DNA from: Treponema sp.
GTDB taxonomy: Bacteria > Spirochaetota > Spirochaetia > Treponematales > Treponemataceae
Reading direction: 5' to 3'
Length of the DNA: 64,000 bases
NCBI GenBank assembly: GCA_002749205.1
Contig: PDOP01000043.1
Location: forward strand, 19,075 to 83,074
In this document: positions 19,997 through 28,859 of the stretch, one piece after another
How positions within the stretch are numbered: the first letter of the stretch is position 1
Layout: each line of letters starts with the position of its first letter
Notes under the pieces: model-generated
The model's input: only the letters and a program-made list of their open reading frames with translations
The model's database searches: none
Told to the model about the DNA's origin: nothing
Translations under genes and position numbers: made by a program

Positions 19997-20512
19997 CTAC
20001 TCTCCGGCTTCTTCTTCAGAAGGCAACTTAACGCCCGCCTCATCAGTAATGATTGGAATAATTTGAATCGGCTCCTCTTGAATTAGATTTTCCCTTTCAA
20101 GTTTTTTTGCTTCAATATCCCGTTTTATCGCTCTATAACAAACATCAAACAAAGCAATGCCCAAAGAAATACCGACAGCCGTACCGAATATTTTTATCTG
20201 CTCATCTTGTGTCAGCGAAACAGATATATTTGCATTTTTCATAGACCACGGATAATAACGAGGATCCCCACTGTATTTTATAGAGCGGGAAATATCATAA
20301 GTCCAAAAAGAAAGCATAGTAACAAAAGGCAAAGCACCAAAAGTCAAAATCTCAAAACGGCGAATTTCTCTTTGCCACAACGGAAACTCATCTTTCGTAT
20401 AAGGCTCCGAAACCCTGTCAATTTCCGAATCATCTTCACAGAAAACCTGTATCGGAAACAACAAAAAAACAAAAAGCAAAACTGAAAATAATTTTACTGA
20501 AAAACACTTCAT
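19997..20512 (-). CDS. Hypothetical membrane protein
   Basis: Signal peptide MKCFSVKLFSVLLFVFLLFPIQVFC; adjacent to RluA-family gene. Confidence 0.6.
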   Translation of the reverse strand: MKCFSVKLFSVLLFVFLLFPIQVFCEDDSEIDRVSEPYTKDEFPLWQREIRRFEILTFGALPFVTMLSFWTYDISRSIKYSGDPRYYPWSMKNANISVSLTQDEQIKIFGTAVGISLGIALFDVCYRAIKRDIEAKKLERENLIQEEPIQIIPIITDEAGVKLPSEEEAGE

Positions 20513-20568
20513 ACAACTTTTGAATTATAGCATTATTTTTATAAACATACAAGCGTCAAATTTTTTAA

Positions 20569-20780
20569 GTGCAACGCTTACGCTTTTGCATCCACCCCTC
20601 GCCTGCCTTAAATCTTTTGTTTTTTTCTTATAAAAGCAATCGCCGTCTAATTACCATTAGCCGGCTTTATTTCTAAACACAATCAAACAAAAGGATATCG
20701 GCAGTCTCAAAATCAGAATAAGCGTACTGTTTTCATTTTGGGATTTTATGAAAAATCATCACGCACCGTCTTTAAATCAT
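20569..20780 (+). repeat. Structured element S1 copy 5 (subtype A)
   Basis: P1 CTGCC 20603-20607 / GGCAG 20700-20704; P2 CTTTTGTTT 20614-20622 / AAACAAAAG 20685-20693; P3 CCGTCTAA 20643-20650 / TTAGCCGG 20657-20664. Confidence 0.85.
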
Positions 20781-20788
20781 TTTATCCT

Positions 20789-22129
20789 TTAAAATACTTT
20801 TGAAAAAGCAATACCATCGGAGTATGTTTTTAAACATCTCTCTCTGGCAACCTTATGCTCTACAATGGGAGCAGGATATGATGGCGTATTGAACTCGGGA
20901 ACCCACCTTTTGATATACTCAAAATTAGAATCAAACTTTTTCAACTGCATACTTGGATTAAAAACGCGAAAATAAGGAGCCGCATCACAACCTGTTCCGG
21001 CAGCCCATTGCCAATTACCGTTATTTGCACAAAGATCAAAATCTAAAAGCTTTTCTGCAAAATATTTTTCACCCCAACGCCAATCAATAAGCAGATGCTT
21101 ACATAAAAAACTTGCAACGACCATTCTGACTCTATTATGCATGTAGCCGGTTTTATTAAGCTCACGCATTCCCGCATCAACCAGCAGGTAGCCGGTTTTA
21201 CCGTTTTTCCATTTTTCAAATTCCTCTCTATTATTTCGCCATTGTATCGCATCATACTTTTTTTTGAAAGAAGCATGAGCAACACTTGGAAAATGAAACA
21301 ATATCTGCATAAAAAACTCCCGCCAAATCAGTTCCGACAAAAAAGCCTCATTATGCATTATGCTCTTAATTATTTTTCTAATACTCACTGTACCAAATCT
21401 AAGATGTACGGATAAATAAGAAGTTCCATTTAAAGCCGGAAAATCTCGTATGCCTTTATAATTTTCCAAATTATCCAATTTATAATCTTTTACTTTTATT
21501 TCCGATTTTAAAAATCCAAATTCTTCACGACTTGGAAAATTATACTCTACCTGAAAAGGATATTTAAAAAAGTTTAAATCATTTTTTATTATTGTATTAT
21601 ACTCCTTTAGAGCAATAGTTTGAAAAATACTCATCCACTTATTCTTGTATGGCGTAAAAACTGTATAAGGAGTTCCGTCATTTTTTAATACTTCGTTTTT
21701 TGCAAAAATAACTTGATCTTTGCATAACTTAAAAAGAATGTTATGAGTTAAAAGTAAATCCGAAATTGACTTATCCCGCATAATTGCATAAGGCTCATAA
21801 TCTTCATTTGCATACACAGCCCTGACATTAAACTCATTTAATATATTTTTCCATACTTCAAGCACATTCCCTTTTTTACAATAAATTACACTATTGTATT
21901 TTCCTAAAGCCTTATTCAAAATCACAAGACTGTCGTAAATAAACGAAATTCTAGCATCATTTTCGGGTAAGTTGCAAATAATATCTGTGTCAAAAATAAA
22001 AAGCGGTAATACAGGCAAACCGATATTCAAAGCTTCGTATAAACCAAAATTATCCTCTAAGCGTAAATCACGTCTAAACCAAAAAATACAGACACTGTTT
22101 TTTTTATCTTGAATAATTTTTTTCATCAT
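20789..22129 (-). CDS. phrB: Deoxyribodipyrimidine photolyase / cryptochrome family
   Basis: CIFWFRRDLRLEDNFGLYEA, LIWREFFMQ, GYLLVDAGMRELNKTGYMHNRVRMVVASFLCKHLLIDWRWGEKYFAEKLLDFDLCANNGNWQWAAGTGCDA. Confidence 0.95.
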   Translation of the reverse strand: MMKKIIQDKKNSVCIFWFRRDLRLEDNFGLYEALNIGLPVLPLFIFDTDIICNLPENDARISFIYDSLVILNKALGKYNSVIYCKKGNVLEVWKNILNEFNVRAVYANEDYEPYAIMRDKSISDLLLTHNILFKLCKDQVIFAKNEVLKNDGTPYTVFTPYKNKWMSIFQTIALKEYNTIIKNDLNFFKYPFQVEYNFPSREEFGFLKSEIKVKDYKLDNLENYKGIRDFPALNGTSYLSVHLRFGTVSIRKIIKSIMHNEAFLSELIWREFFMQILFHFPSVAHASFKKKYDAIQWRNNREEFEKWKNGKTGYLLVDAGMRELNKTGYMHNRVRMVVASFLCKHLLIDWRWGEKYFAEKLLDFDLCANNGNWQWAAGTGCDAAPYFRVFNPSMQLKKFDSNFEYIKRWVPEFNTPSYPAPIVEHKVARERCLKTYSDGIAFSKVF

Positions 22130-22313
22130 TATATAATAGTTCCTTAATGATTATTGTACACAACAAAATTATTCTAGCACAAGTAAGAAAAAAAAACAAT
22201 CTTAAAATATCATTTCTAAAATCGCCTGATACATAAAAAAATTGTAATGCAATCAGCTTTTTTTTGTAAACATTTCTATTGTTTTTTTGCTTTCTTTTTA
22301 GTAATATATATTT

Positions 22314-23252
22314 ATGATAGATGCAAAAATAACTGACGAAAAACTTTTAACTCATCTAAACAGTCTAAAAAATAACGGAATGACAATTTTTACACTCGCA
22401 GAAAACACCATTCGAGGTGCAATTTTTGACGCAACATTGTTTGTAAACAAAATGAGAGTGCAACATAACTTGGGTATTCTGGAAACCTATATTTTAGGGC
22501 AAGCAGGAATCTGTACTGCTCTTTTAATTCCCACAATGAAAGGACATGACCGCACCGTTTTTAGATACGATACAAAAGGCCCTGTGGCAGGTTTTAGCTT
22601 GGAAGCCTTTAGCGAAGGCAGGGTAAGAGGCTATCTTTTTAAAAACCCTATCCAAATTGAAAAACCGCTTGAATCCTGGGATGTAAGTCCGTTTCTTGGA
22701 GACGGAATTGTTTCTGTTGTTCGATTTCCGGAAGGTGCAAGAGTTCCTACAACCGGCACTACTGAAATTATTCACAAAAATATTCCGCTTGATTTGGCTG
22801 AATACTTTTTAAAATCAGAGCAAACTAAAACCGCCTTCCATGCAAGTATAAAATTTGATACCGAAGGGCGTGTACTCGGTGCCGGTGGAATGTATCTTCA
22901 GGCAATGCCCGATGCCTCTTTAGAAGACCTGCAAATTAGTGAGCAAGCATTTTCTGCATGTCCTTCATTGGGAGAATGGTATTCGGAAGGCGGAGATAAC
23001 GAAGACATTGCAGTCGGTTTGTTTCGCCAACTAAAACCAAAACTACTTTTAACCCGCGATGTAATTTTTCACTGTCCTTGCTCTTACGAGAAATTTCTGG
23101 GACACCTAAAAAGTTTTTCTACAGATGAGCTTAATAATATCTGCAAAACAAACCCAGACCCGGTTGAAGTATACTGCCATAACTGCTCTTCAACTTACGA
23201 GTATTCAAAAAATACAATACAAAAAATAATAAACTCCACTAACCAAGAATAA
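22314..23252 (+). CDS. hslO: Hsp33 redox-regulated chaperone
   Basis: C-terminal zinc motif CPCSYEKFLGHL...VYCHNCSSTYEYS; GGMYLQAMPDASLEDL. Confidence 0.92.
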   Translation: MIDAKITDEKLLTHLNSLKNNGMTIFTLAENTIRGAIFDATLFVNKMRVQHNLGILETYILGQAGICTALLIPTMKGHDRTVFRYDTKGPVAGFSLEAFSEGRVRGYLFKNPIQIEKPLESWDVSPFLGDGIVSVVRFPEGARVPTTGTTEIIHKNIPLDLAEYFLKSEQTKTAFHASIKFDTEGRVLGAGGMYLQAMPDASLEDLQISEQAFSACPSLGEWYSEGGDNEDIAVGLFRQLKPKLLLTRDVIFHCPCSYEKFLGHLKSFSTDELNNICKTNPDPVEVYCHNCSSTYEYSKNTIQKIINSTNQE

Positions 23253-23290
23253 AGCTATTTTAATTTAATCTTATGTCTCACGATCAGTTC

Positions 23291-23411
23291 AGGCACTTTT
23301 AAAAATTGAGTTACTTTTAAAAGTGCCTTAAAAAGAAGCTCATTGCATTGCGGTTTTTAGTAGATTTTGGAAGAAATTACACAATTCGTCTGACTTTTCC
23401 AATTTCCTCAG
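23291..23411 (+). repeat. Intergenic structured repeat S5 copy 1
   Basis: Hairpin GGCACTTTTAAAA 23292-23304 / TTTTAAAAGTGCC 23315-23327, then AGAAGCTCATTGCATTGC...GAAATTACACAATTCGTCTGAC...CAATTTCCTCA, shared with 44770-44884. Confidence 0.75.
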
Positions 23412-23437
23412 TTTTATGTTAATCGTCAATAAAAATT

Positions 23438-23521
23438 GGGGGGTAGCGGAAAAACAACTGTTTTTGCAAGTGTTTCACTTGCAAAAACAGTTTTTTGAAG
23501 CGAGGGGGATACACCCCCTTT
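23438..23521 (+). repeat. Intergenic structured repeat S4 copy 1
   Basis: GGGGGGTAGCGGAAAAACA, 17-bp hairpin 23456-23472 / 23476-23492, TTTTTTGAAGCGA GGGGG atacaCCCCC. Confidence 0.8.
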
Positions 23522-23602
23522 AAAATAAAATAGAGCCAAGTCATTATATTTTACTTGACAAATTAAATTTTTAAGTATAAAATATTTTAATAGGAGAGAC
23601 AC

Positions 23603-24631
23603 ATGGCAAAGTCAATAGGTATAAAATTAGCAGACGGAAGTTTTTATCCCATTCTGGAAAATGGGGCAGTCCACCAAGAGCTTGAATTAACTACTGTACG
23701 CGATAATCAGGAGACAGTTCAAATTGATTTATTCAGAAAGAACGATGATGCTTTGCCTGAGTATATAGGCTCCTTAATGGTTGAAGGAATTGCCGAAAAA
23801 GATGCGGGGGAAGCTACAATTAGCTTAAACCTAAACATTGATGAAGACAATAATCTTTCGGCAGAAGCTGTCGATTTGGATTCAAATGCCAAGCAGGCAT
23901 TAAAGGTTTCTCTTGAGCCGGCCGGAGAAATCGGCGAAAATACAGATTTTGATTTAATTGATTCACAAGCCTCACTTGAAGAAACTCAGACGGATTTTGA
24001 TTATAATTTTTCACCCGACTTTGACGATGAAGATAATGAAAAAACAAAAGGCTCGGGATTGCCAAAATGGCTTTTGGCATTATTTTTGTTGGCGGGAATT
24101 GCCGCTTTGGTAATAGCGGTATTGCTGTTTACGCGTGGCTGTAGAGTAAAAGACCCTGCTGCCGAGCTTAACAAAAAGGAACCTGTTGCAACAAAACCGG
24201 CTGATACTACAACAAGCATTCCGCCAACACCGAGTGCGAATGAACAAGCCAAGAAAGCAGAAGAAGCCAAGAAAGCAGAAGATGCCAAGAAAGCTGAAGA
24301 AGCCAAGAAAGCTGAAGAAGCCAAAAAGGATGAAGAAGCCAAGAAAGCTGAAGATGCCAAAAAGGATGAAGAAGCCAAGAAAGCAGAAGATGCCAAGAAA
24401 GCTGAAGATGCCAAGAAAGCTGAAGATGCCAAAAAGGCTAAAAAAACACCTATTGAAAAAACAGCTTCGGGTGCGGTCAGATATAAACTCAAATGGGGAG
24501 ATACATTATGGGACTTATCTGAAACATTTTATAAAACCCCGTGGGACTATAAAAAAATAGCTGACTACAACAATATAAAAAATCCGAGTCATGTTATCGC
24601 GGGAACTTATATAAATATTCCGCCTAAATAA
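23603..24631 (+). CDS. LysM protein with N-terminal DnaK substrate-binding-like domain, one TM and AKKAEE repeats
   Basis: N-term IGIKLADGSFYPILENG...RDNQETVQIDLF...IGSLMVEGI...LNLNIDEDNNLSAEAVD; TM LPKWLLALFLLAGIAALVIAVLLFTRGC; C-term YKLKWGDTLWDLSETFYKTPWDYKKIADYNNIKNPSHVIAGTYINIP. Confidence 0.85.
   Translation: MAKSIGIKLADGSFYPILENGAVHQELELTTVRDNQETVQIDLFRKNDDALPEYIGSLMVEGIAEKDAGEATISLNLNIDEDNNLSAEAVDLDSNAKQALKVSLEPAGEIGENTDFDLIDSQASLEETQTDFDYNFSPDFDDEDNEKTKGSGLPKWLLALFLLAGIAALVIAVLLFTRGCRVKDPAAELNKKEPVATKPADTTTSIPPTPSANEQAKKAEEAKKAEDAKKAEEAKKAEEAKKDEEAKKAEDAKKDEEAKKAEDAKKAEDAKKAEDAKKAKKTPIEKTASGAVRYKLKWGDTLWDLSETFYKTPWDYKKIADYNNIKNPSHVIAGTYINIPPK
24248..24427 (+). repeat. Ten tandem 18-nt coding repeats (AKK[AD]E[ED])
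   Basis: Visible in DNA and protein. Confidence 0.9.
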
Positions 24632-24662
24632 CACATAAAACAGAATTGAAAGGCGACTTATT

Positions 24663-26744
24663 ATGAAATTAAAACCAAAACTCTACTCAATCAAAAAGAG
24701 TTTTTTGACGTTTGTTTTTTTTGCAATCTTTGTATTCCCCGTTTCCTGTATGGGCAGAACCGATCAACAAATACGAAAGTCAATTTTATCTGCAATTGAC
24801 AGTAATGACTTTTCAAGCTTTCTTAATCCTAAGCATAAACTATTGTCAGAGCTGGAAGGTTTAAATGACGGAAGCCTTTTTTATACCGGCACTCATCTGC
24901 AAGATAGAGGTTACACTCAAGATGCAATAAAATATTTTAGATACGGGGCAAAAAAATACGAAATGCCATACCAACTTTTATGCGAAGATGCTTTGTATAA
25001 AATAACAGACGATAAAGAAAAAATAAATATTTTAAAAAAACGGCTTAACAAAGCAAAGTCCTCCGGCGATAAAGAAAAAATAACCGAGTTGGAAGATGTT
25101 TTAAACATATTATTTTTTCAGCAAGGTAAGTATGAAAATCTTACAAAAGAAATTCCTATAATTTTTGCAGAGACAAAACTGAATGAAGAGCTTATAACCG
25201 CTTTCACCGGTTTTTCGGAAAAAACCACTTCCGTTAAAACAAACTTGCCTGAACAGTTTTTCGATATTACGAATGCCAGAATTCTTTTTTACAAAAAACA
25301 TTACCCAAAAGCATGGATTTCTGCAAAAAAAATACTGGAGTCTGAAAGTCTTGATAACCTATCAAGACAAATTATATCTGATTTTGGGCGAGTCGCTATT
25401 TATGGTGCAACCGATTTTGTAAATGCCGCAAATATTTTTGAAACACTTTTTTTAAAAGCAGAAAAGATTGGAAATATAAAAAGCGATTTACTTTTTGTGT
25501 TAAGTTTTTATACTGCAAGACTTTATACAAAATCAGGAAACAGTTTTTATAATCTGGCAATCCACTATTTTAAAAAAGCTGAAGAAAATGCTACATCAAA
25601 TTATGATTATGATAATGCACTTTGGTATCGACTGGATACGATGCGATTGGACAGCTTCAATGATTACTTTGCTGAATTAAAAAGGTCAACACATCTTTGG
25701 CGAAATTCATACTGGTACGAAGATTTGGTTGACAGTCTGATAGTGGATTTTACAAAACAAGAAGATGAAGTATCATTGCAAGAATTAAAGAATGCTCTCG
25801 ATGCTACCAAACTTCAGGAAGCAAAGGCTCGGCTATCGTATATTATTGCAAGAACAGGTAATCCTGAAAACAAAACTAAAAATTTTGAACTCGCCTTTGA
25901 AAATAATCATAACTCTTTATACTACAAGGTTATGGCATCGTATTTTCTAAACAAGCCTACTTCCTATAAAGGCTATTCGATTAAGACAAAGCGAGAAACT
26001 AACCCGGACTTTTCGGAAGACGAAGCTACGAGAATTTTGCGAGGATATGTAAAGTATAAACTTTACAGACACATATACAGCCAAATGAAAATTTTACACC
26101 CAAATATTTCTCCCGATGAGGCAATGAAATTTTCACAAAGCCTAAACGATGCCGGATATTATGCCTCAAGCATGAGCTGTATGCAGTTTGCTATGCGAGC
26201 TGAAGGAGCAAAAATTAACAACAGACACTTAAAATTAGCATACCCGAGACCTTGGCTTTCAATAGTGCGAAAATATACAAAAAAATACAATGTGCCTGAA
26301 TACATTATGTTCGCATTGATGCGCTCTGAAAGTTTCTTTAAGCCAAGTGTAATTTCACATGCGGGGGCTATTGGTTTAACCCAGCTTATGAGACCAACTG
26401 CCGCAGATGTTGCCGGAAGATTAAAGATAGACAAATATGATTTAAATAACCCTGATACAAATATTCACTTTGGCACATTTTATTTTTCTAATATGATTGA
26501 AAGGCATGACGATAAAATTATGCAAGCCATTTTTGCATACAATGCAGGGCCGGGTAGTGTTAGAAGATGGAAAAGAAAATTTGGCAACATATGTGATGAT
26601 TTAATTTTGGAGAAAATGCCTTTCGCTGAAACCAGAGGATATGGTCGAAGAGTAATGGCGACTGCTGTTATTTATGCGAATCTTTACTACGGTAAATCTG
26701 CCGATTATGTCGTTCGGGAAATATTTCCCGATTTTAATAAATAA
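24663..26744 (+). CDS. slt: Soluble lytic murein transglycosylase
   Basis: FALMRSESFFKPSVISHAGAIGLTQLMRPTAADVAGRL, AIFAYNAGPGSVRRWKRKFG, ETRGYGRRVMATAVIYANLY. Confidence 0.9.
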   Translation: MKLKPKLYSIKKSFLTFVFFAIFVFPVSCMGRTDQQIRKSILSAIDSNDFSSFLNPKHKLLSELEGLNDGSLFYTGTHLQDRGYTQDAIKYFRYGAKKYEMPYQLLCEDALYKITDDKEKINILKKRLNKAKSSGDKEKITELEDVLNILFFQQGKYENLTKEIPIIFAETKLNEELITAFTGFSEKTTSVKTNLPEQFFDITNARILFYKKHYPKAWISAKKILESESLDNLSRQIISDFGRVAIYGATDFVNAANIFETLFLKAEKIGNIKSDLLFVLSFYTARLYTKSGNSFYNLAIHYFKKAEENATSNYDYDNALWYRLDTMRLDSFNDYFAELKRSTHLWRNSYWYEDLVDSLIVDFTKQEDEVSLQELKNALDATKLQEAKARLSYIIARTGNPENKTKNFELAFENNHNSLYYKVMASYFLNKPTSYKGYSIKTKRETNPDFSEDEATRILRGYVKYKLYRHIYSQMKILHPNISPDEAMKFSQSLNDAGYYASSMSCMQFAMRAEGAKINNRHLKLAYPRPWLSIVRKYTKKYNVPEYIMFALMRSESFFKPSVISHAGAIGLTQLMRPTAADVAGRLKIDKYDLNNPDTNIHFGTFYFSNMIERHDDKIMQAIFAYNAGPGSVRRWKRKFGNICDDLILEKMPFAETRGYGRRVMATAVIYANLYYGKSADYVVREIFPDFNK

Positions 26745-26816
26745 CGCATCATTGCAAATGGCTCATAATACAAAAAAACTCATTAACAAGGCAAATTCAA
26801 CATTTTTTGAGTATTT

Positions 26817-26865
26817 TTGACACACTTAACCGGAAAATTTGACACAGTTTATTACAATTGACACA
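26817..26865 (+). repeat. Three direct TTGACACA repeats upstream of a sigma-54 promoter
   Basis: TTGACACA at 26817-26824, 26839-26846, 26858-26865 (start spacings 22 and 19 nt). Confidence 0.8.
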
Positions 26866-26965
26866 GGTATTTTATTAATACTGTATTTTTTAAAGTTTTC
26901 ACCCGTAAATTTACCTCAAAACAGATGATTTTTAGCTGTAAATAGCCTATTTTATAATATAAAAC

Positions 26966-26982
26966 TTGGCACGATTATTGCT
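26966..26982 (+). promoter_or_regulatory. Consensus sigma-54 (-24/-12) promoter for hsp20
   Basis: TTGGCACG ATTA TTGCT, matching TGGCACG-N4-TTGC(A/T). Confidence 0.8.
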
Positions 26983-27028
26983 ATTTATTTAATAAACAAC
27001 AAACAACTTACATTTTGGAGGTAAGAAT

Positions 27029-27463
27029 ATGAAAAACACATTATCAATTTTTAGTCCGGGTTTTGCCGATGAGCTGATTTCCGACTTGAATACAGGTTTT
27101 GGAATGTTTGCTCCCGTAAAAAGAGCAATGCCCAGTGTAGATGTACGCGAAACAGAAGATGCTTACATCATGGATATTGAGTTACCCGGTTTAGATGAAA
27201 AAGATGTGGAATTAAATCTACACGACAAAGTTCTCACAATTTCTTCAAACAAAATAATTGAAAATGAAAAAAAGAGTGATGAAAAATTGGGAGAATATTT
27301 AATCCGAGAACGAACCTCACAATCGTTTTCAAGAAAATTTACACTCCCTGAAGACATCAATTCTGAAGATGTAAAGGCAGAATTTGAAAAGGGCATTTTA
27401 ACTATAAATATTCCGAGAAAGCCGGAAACAAAGCCCCGTAAGATTTCCATAACCAAAAAGTAA
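27029..27463 (+). CDS. Hsp20 / alpha-crystallin small heat shock protein
   Basis: VDVRETEDAYIMDIELPGLDEKDVEL, SRKFTLPEDINSEDVKAEFEKGILTINIPRK; SD ggaggt. Confidence 0.95.
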   Translation: MKNTLSIFSPGFADELISDLNTGFGMFAPVKRAMPSVDVRETEDAYIMDIELPGLDEKDVELNLHDKVLTISSNKIIENEKKSDEKLGEYLIRERTSQSFSRKFTLPEDINSEDVKAEFEKGILTINIPRKPETKPRKISITKK

Positions 27464-27480
27464 TTGTAAATTAAAAAAAA

Positions 27481-27514
27481 GCCGAGATAAAACATTATCT
27501 CGGCTTTTTTTTTT
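27481..27514. terminator. Terminator hairpin between convergent hsp20 and dehydrogenase
   Basis: GCCGAGATAA aaca TTATCTCGGC TTTTTTTTTT. Confidence 0.85.
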
Positions 27515-28493
27515 AATTCACTTGGTTTTTAATGTTACCGCTCAAAAAAGATTTTAGATTTTCAACAAGAATTTCACTCATTCTTTTTCGTGCTTCAAAT
27601 GTTTGCCAAGCCAAATGCGGGGTTATTACACAGTTTGGAGCGCCTAAAAGCGGATTATCCGCAGACGGCGGCTCAGTCGAAAGTACATCTGTTCCGTAGC
27701 CTGCAAGAGTTTTTTCTTTAAGAGCTTTTGATACTGCTATTTCGTCTACTATAGGCCCGCGAGCCGTGTTTATAATATATGCGGTGTTTTTTATTTTAGA
27801 CAATGTACTCGAATTGATAAGATGATATGTAGCGTCATTTAGAGGGCAATTCAAAGTTATAAAGTCCGCAATGGAAAAAAGCTCGTTAAGTTCAACCTGT
27901 TTTGCCGATGATAATTCGGGAACAGTTTTTCGAGAACGATTTGAATAAACAACATTCATTCCCAAAGAAATACCGATACGGGCAACAGCTTGTCCGATAT
28001 TTCCAAAGCCGACAATTCCCAATGTTTTTCCGACAAGCTCGTACACAGGAAAAGATTGATAGCAAAAGTGTTTTGAGTTTGACCATTTGCCTTCATGAAC
28101 TTCATCGCTGTGTTTTTGAACATTCCACATAAAGTTAAATATAAAAGCAATTGTCAGTTGTGCTACACTGTCGGTGCTGTACGACGGTATGTTGGTTACG
28201 ACAATTCCGGCATTTTTGGCGGCAATTATATCAACAACATTAAAGCCGGTTGCCAAAACTCCAATATATTTTAATTTAGGCAAGGCTGTTATAACTTCTT
28301 TTGAAATAACAACTTTGTTTGTAAAAATAATTTCACAATCGTTAGCATGTTCAAAAATTTGTTTCTCAGATGTATTATCGTAAATTTTAACATCGCATAG
28401 TGTCGATAATTCATTCCATGAAAGGTCTCCCGGGTTTAATGTATAGCCGTCTAAAACTGCGGCATTAAATTTTGGTAAATTATTCTCAAGCAT
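27513..28493 (-). CDS. D-2-hydroxyacid dehydrogenase
   Basis: GKTLGIVGFGNIGQAVARIG, AYIINTARGPIVDE, GYGTDVLSTEPPSADNPLLGAPNCVITPHLAW. Confidence 0.93.
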   Translation of the reverse strand: MLENNLPKFNAAVLDGYTLNPGDLSWNELSTLCDVKIYDNTSEKQIFEHANDCEIIFTNKVVISKEVITALPKLKYIGVLATGFNVVDIIAAKNAGIVVTNIPSYSTDSVAQLTIAFIFNFMWNVQKHSDEVHEGKWSNSKHFCYQSFPVYELVGKTLGIVGFGNIGQAVARIGISLGMNVVYSNRSRKTVPELSSAKQVELNELFSIADFITLNCPLNDATYHLINSSTLSKIKNTAYIINTARGPIVDEIAVSKALKEKTLAGYGTDVLSTEPPSADNPLLGAPNCVITPHLAWQTFEARKRMSEILVENLKSFLSGNIKNQVN

Positions 28494-28589
28494 AGTTCCT
28501 CCTAAGTGATTTTATACAAAAGTTTAAAAAATTGCAATTGAGGAAATTGAAAAAGTAAAGTAAACCATGAATAAATTATTGCGTGAATA

Positions 28590-28786
28590 AAAAAAGAAAT
28601 CCCAACAAGGTAATCAAAACGATTAAACTGATTTGGACATCTTGCCGGTATCCTTTTGTCCGATTAAATTCAGGCAAAAAGACCTTTGACCGGAGGGAAA
28701 AGCGTCTATTGTGTTTATAAAAAAGGACAAAAGATTTAAGGCAGATGTCGGGTTGGACAGCAAAAGCGAAAGCGTTGCACAAAGTT
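28590..28786 (-). repeat. Structured element S1 copy 6 (subtype A)
   Basis: P1 GACATCTTGCC 28636-28646 / GGCAGATGTC 28740-28749 (one bulge); P2 CTTTTGTCC 28653-28661 / GGACAAAAG 28725-28733; GCGAAAGC mini-hairpin at its 5' side. Confidence 0.85.
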
Positions 28787-28859
28787 TAAATAAAATGTTC
28801 TACATAATTTTTTGTTAATTTTCGTTTCTTTTTGCCGATAAACATTTTGGAGAGGTAAA

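Noticed and set aside
24001-24492. Minus-strand ORF rich in FLASSA repeats
   Set aside because: Antisense shadow of the AKKAEE repeat of the LysM gene.
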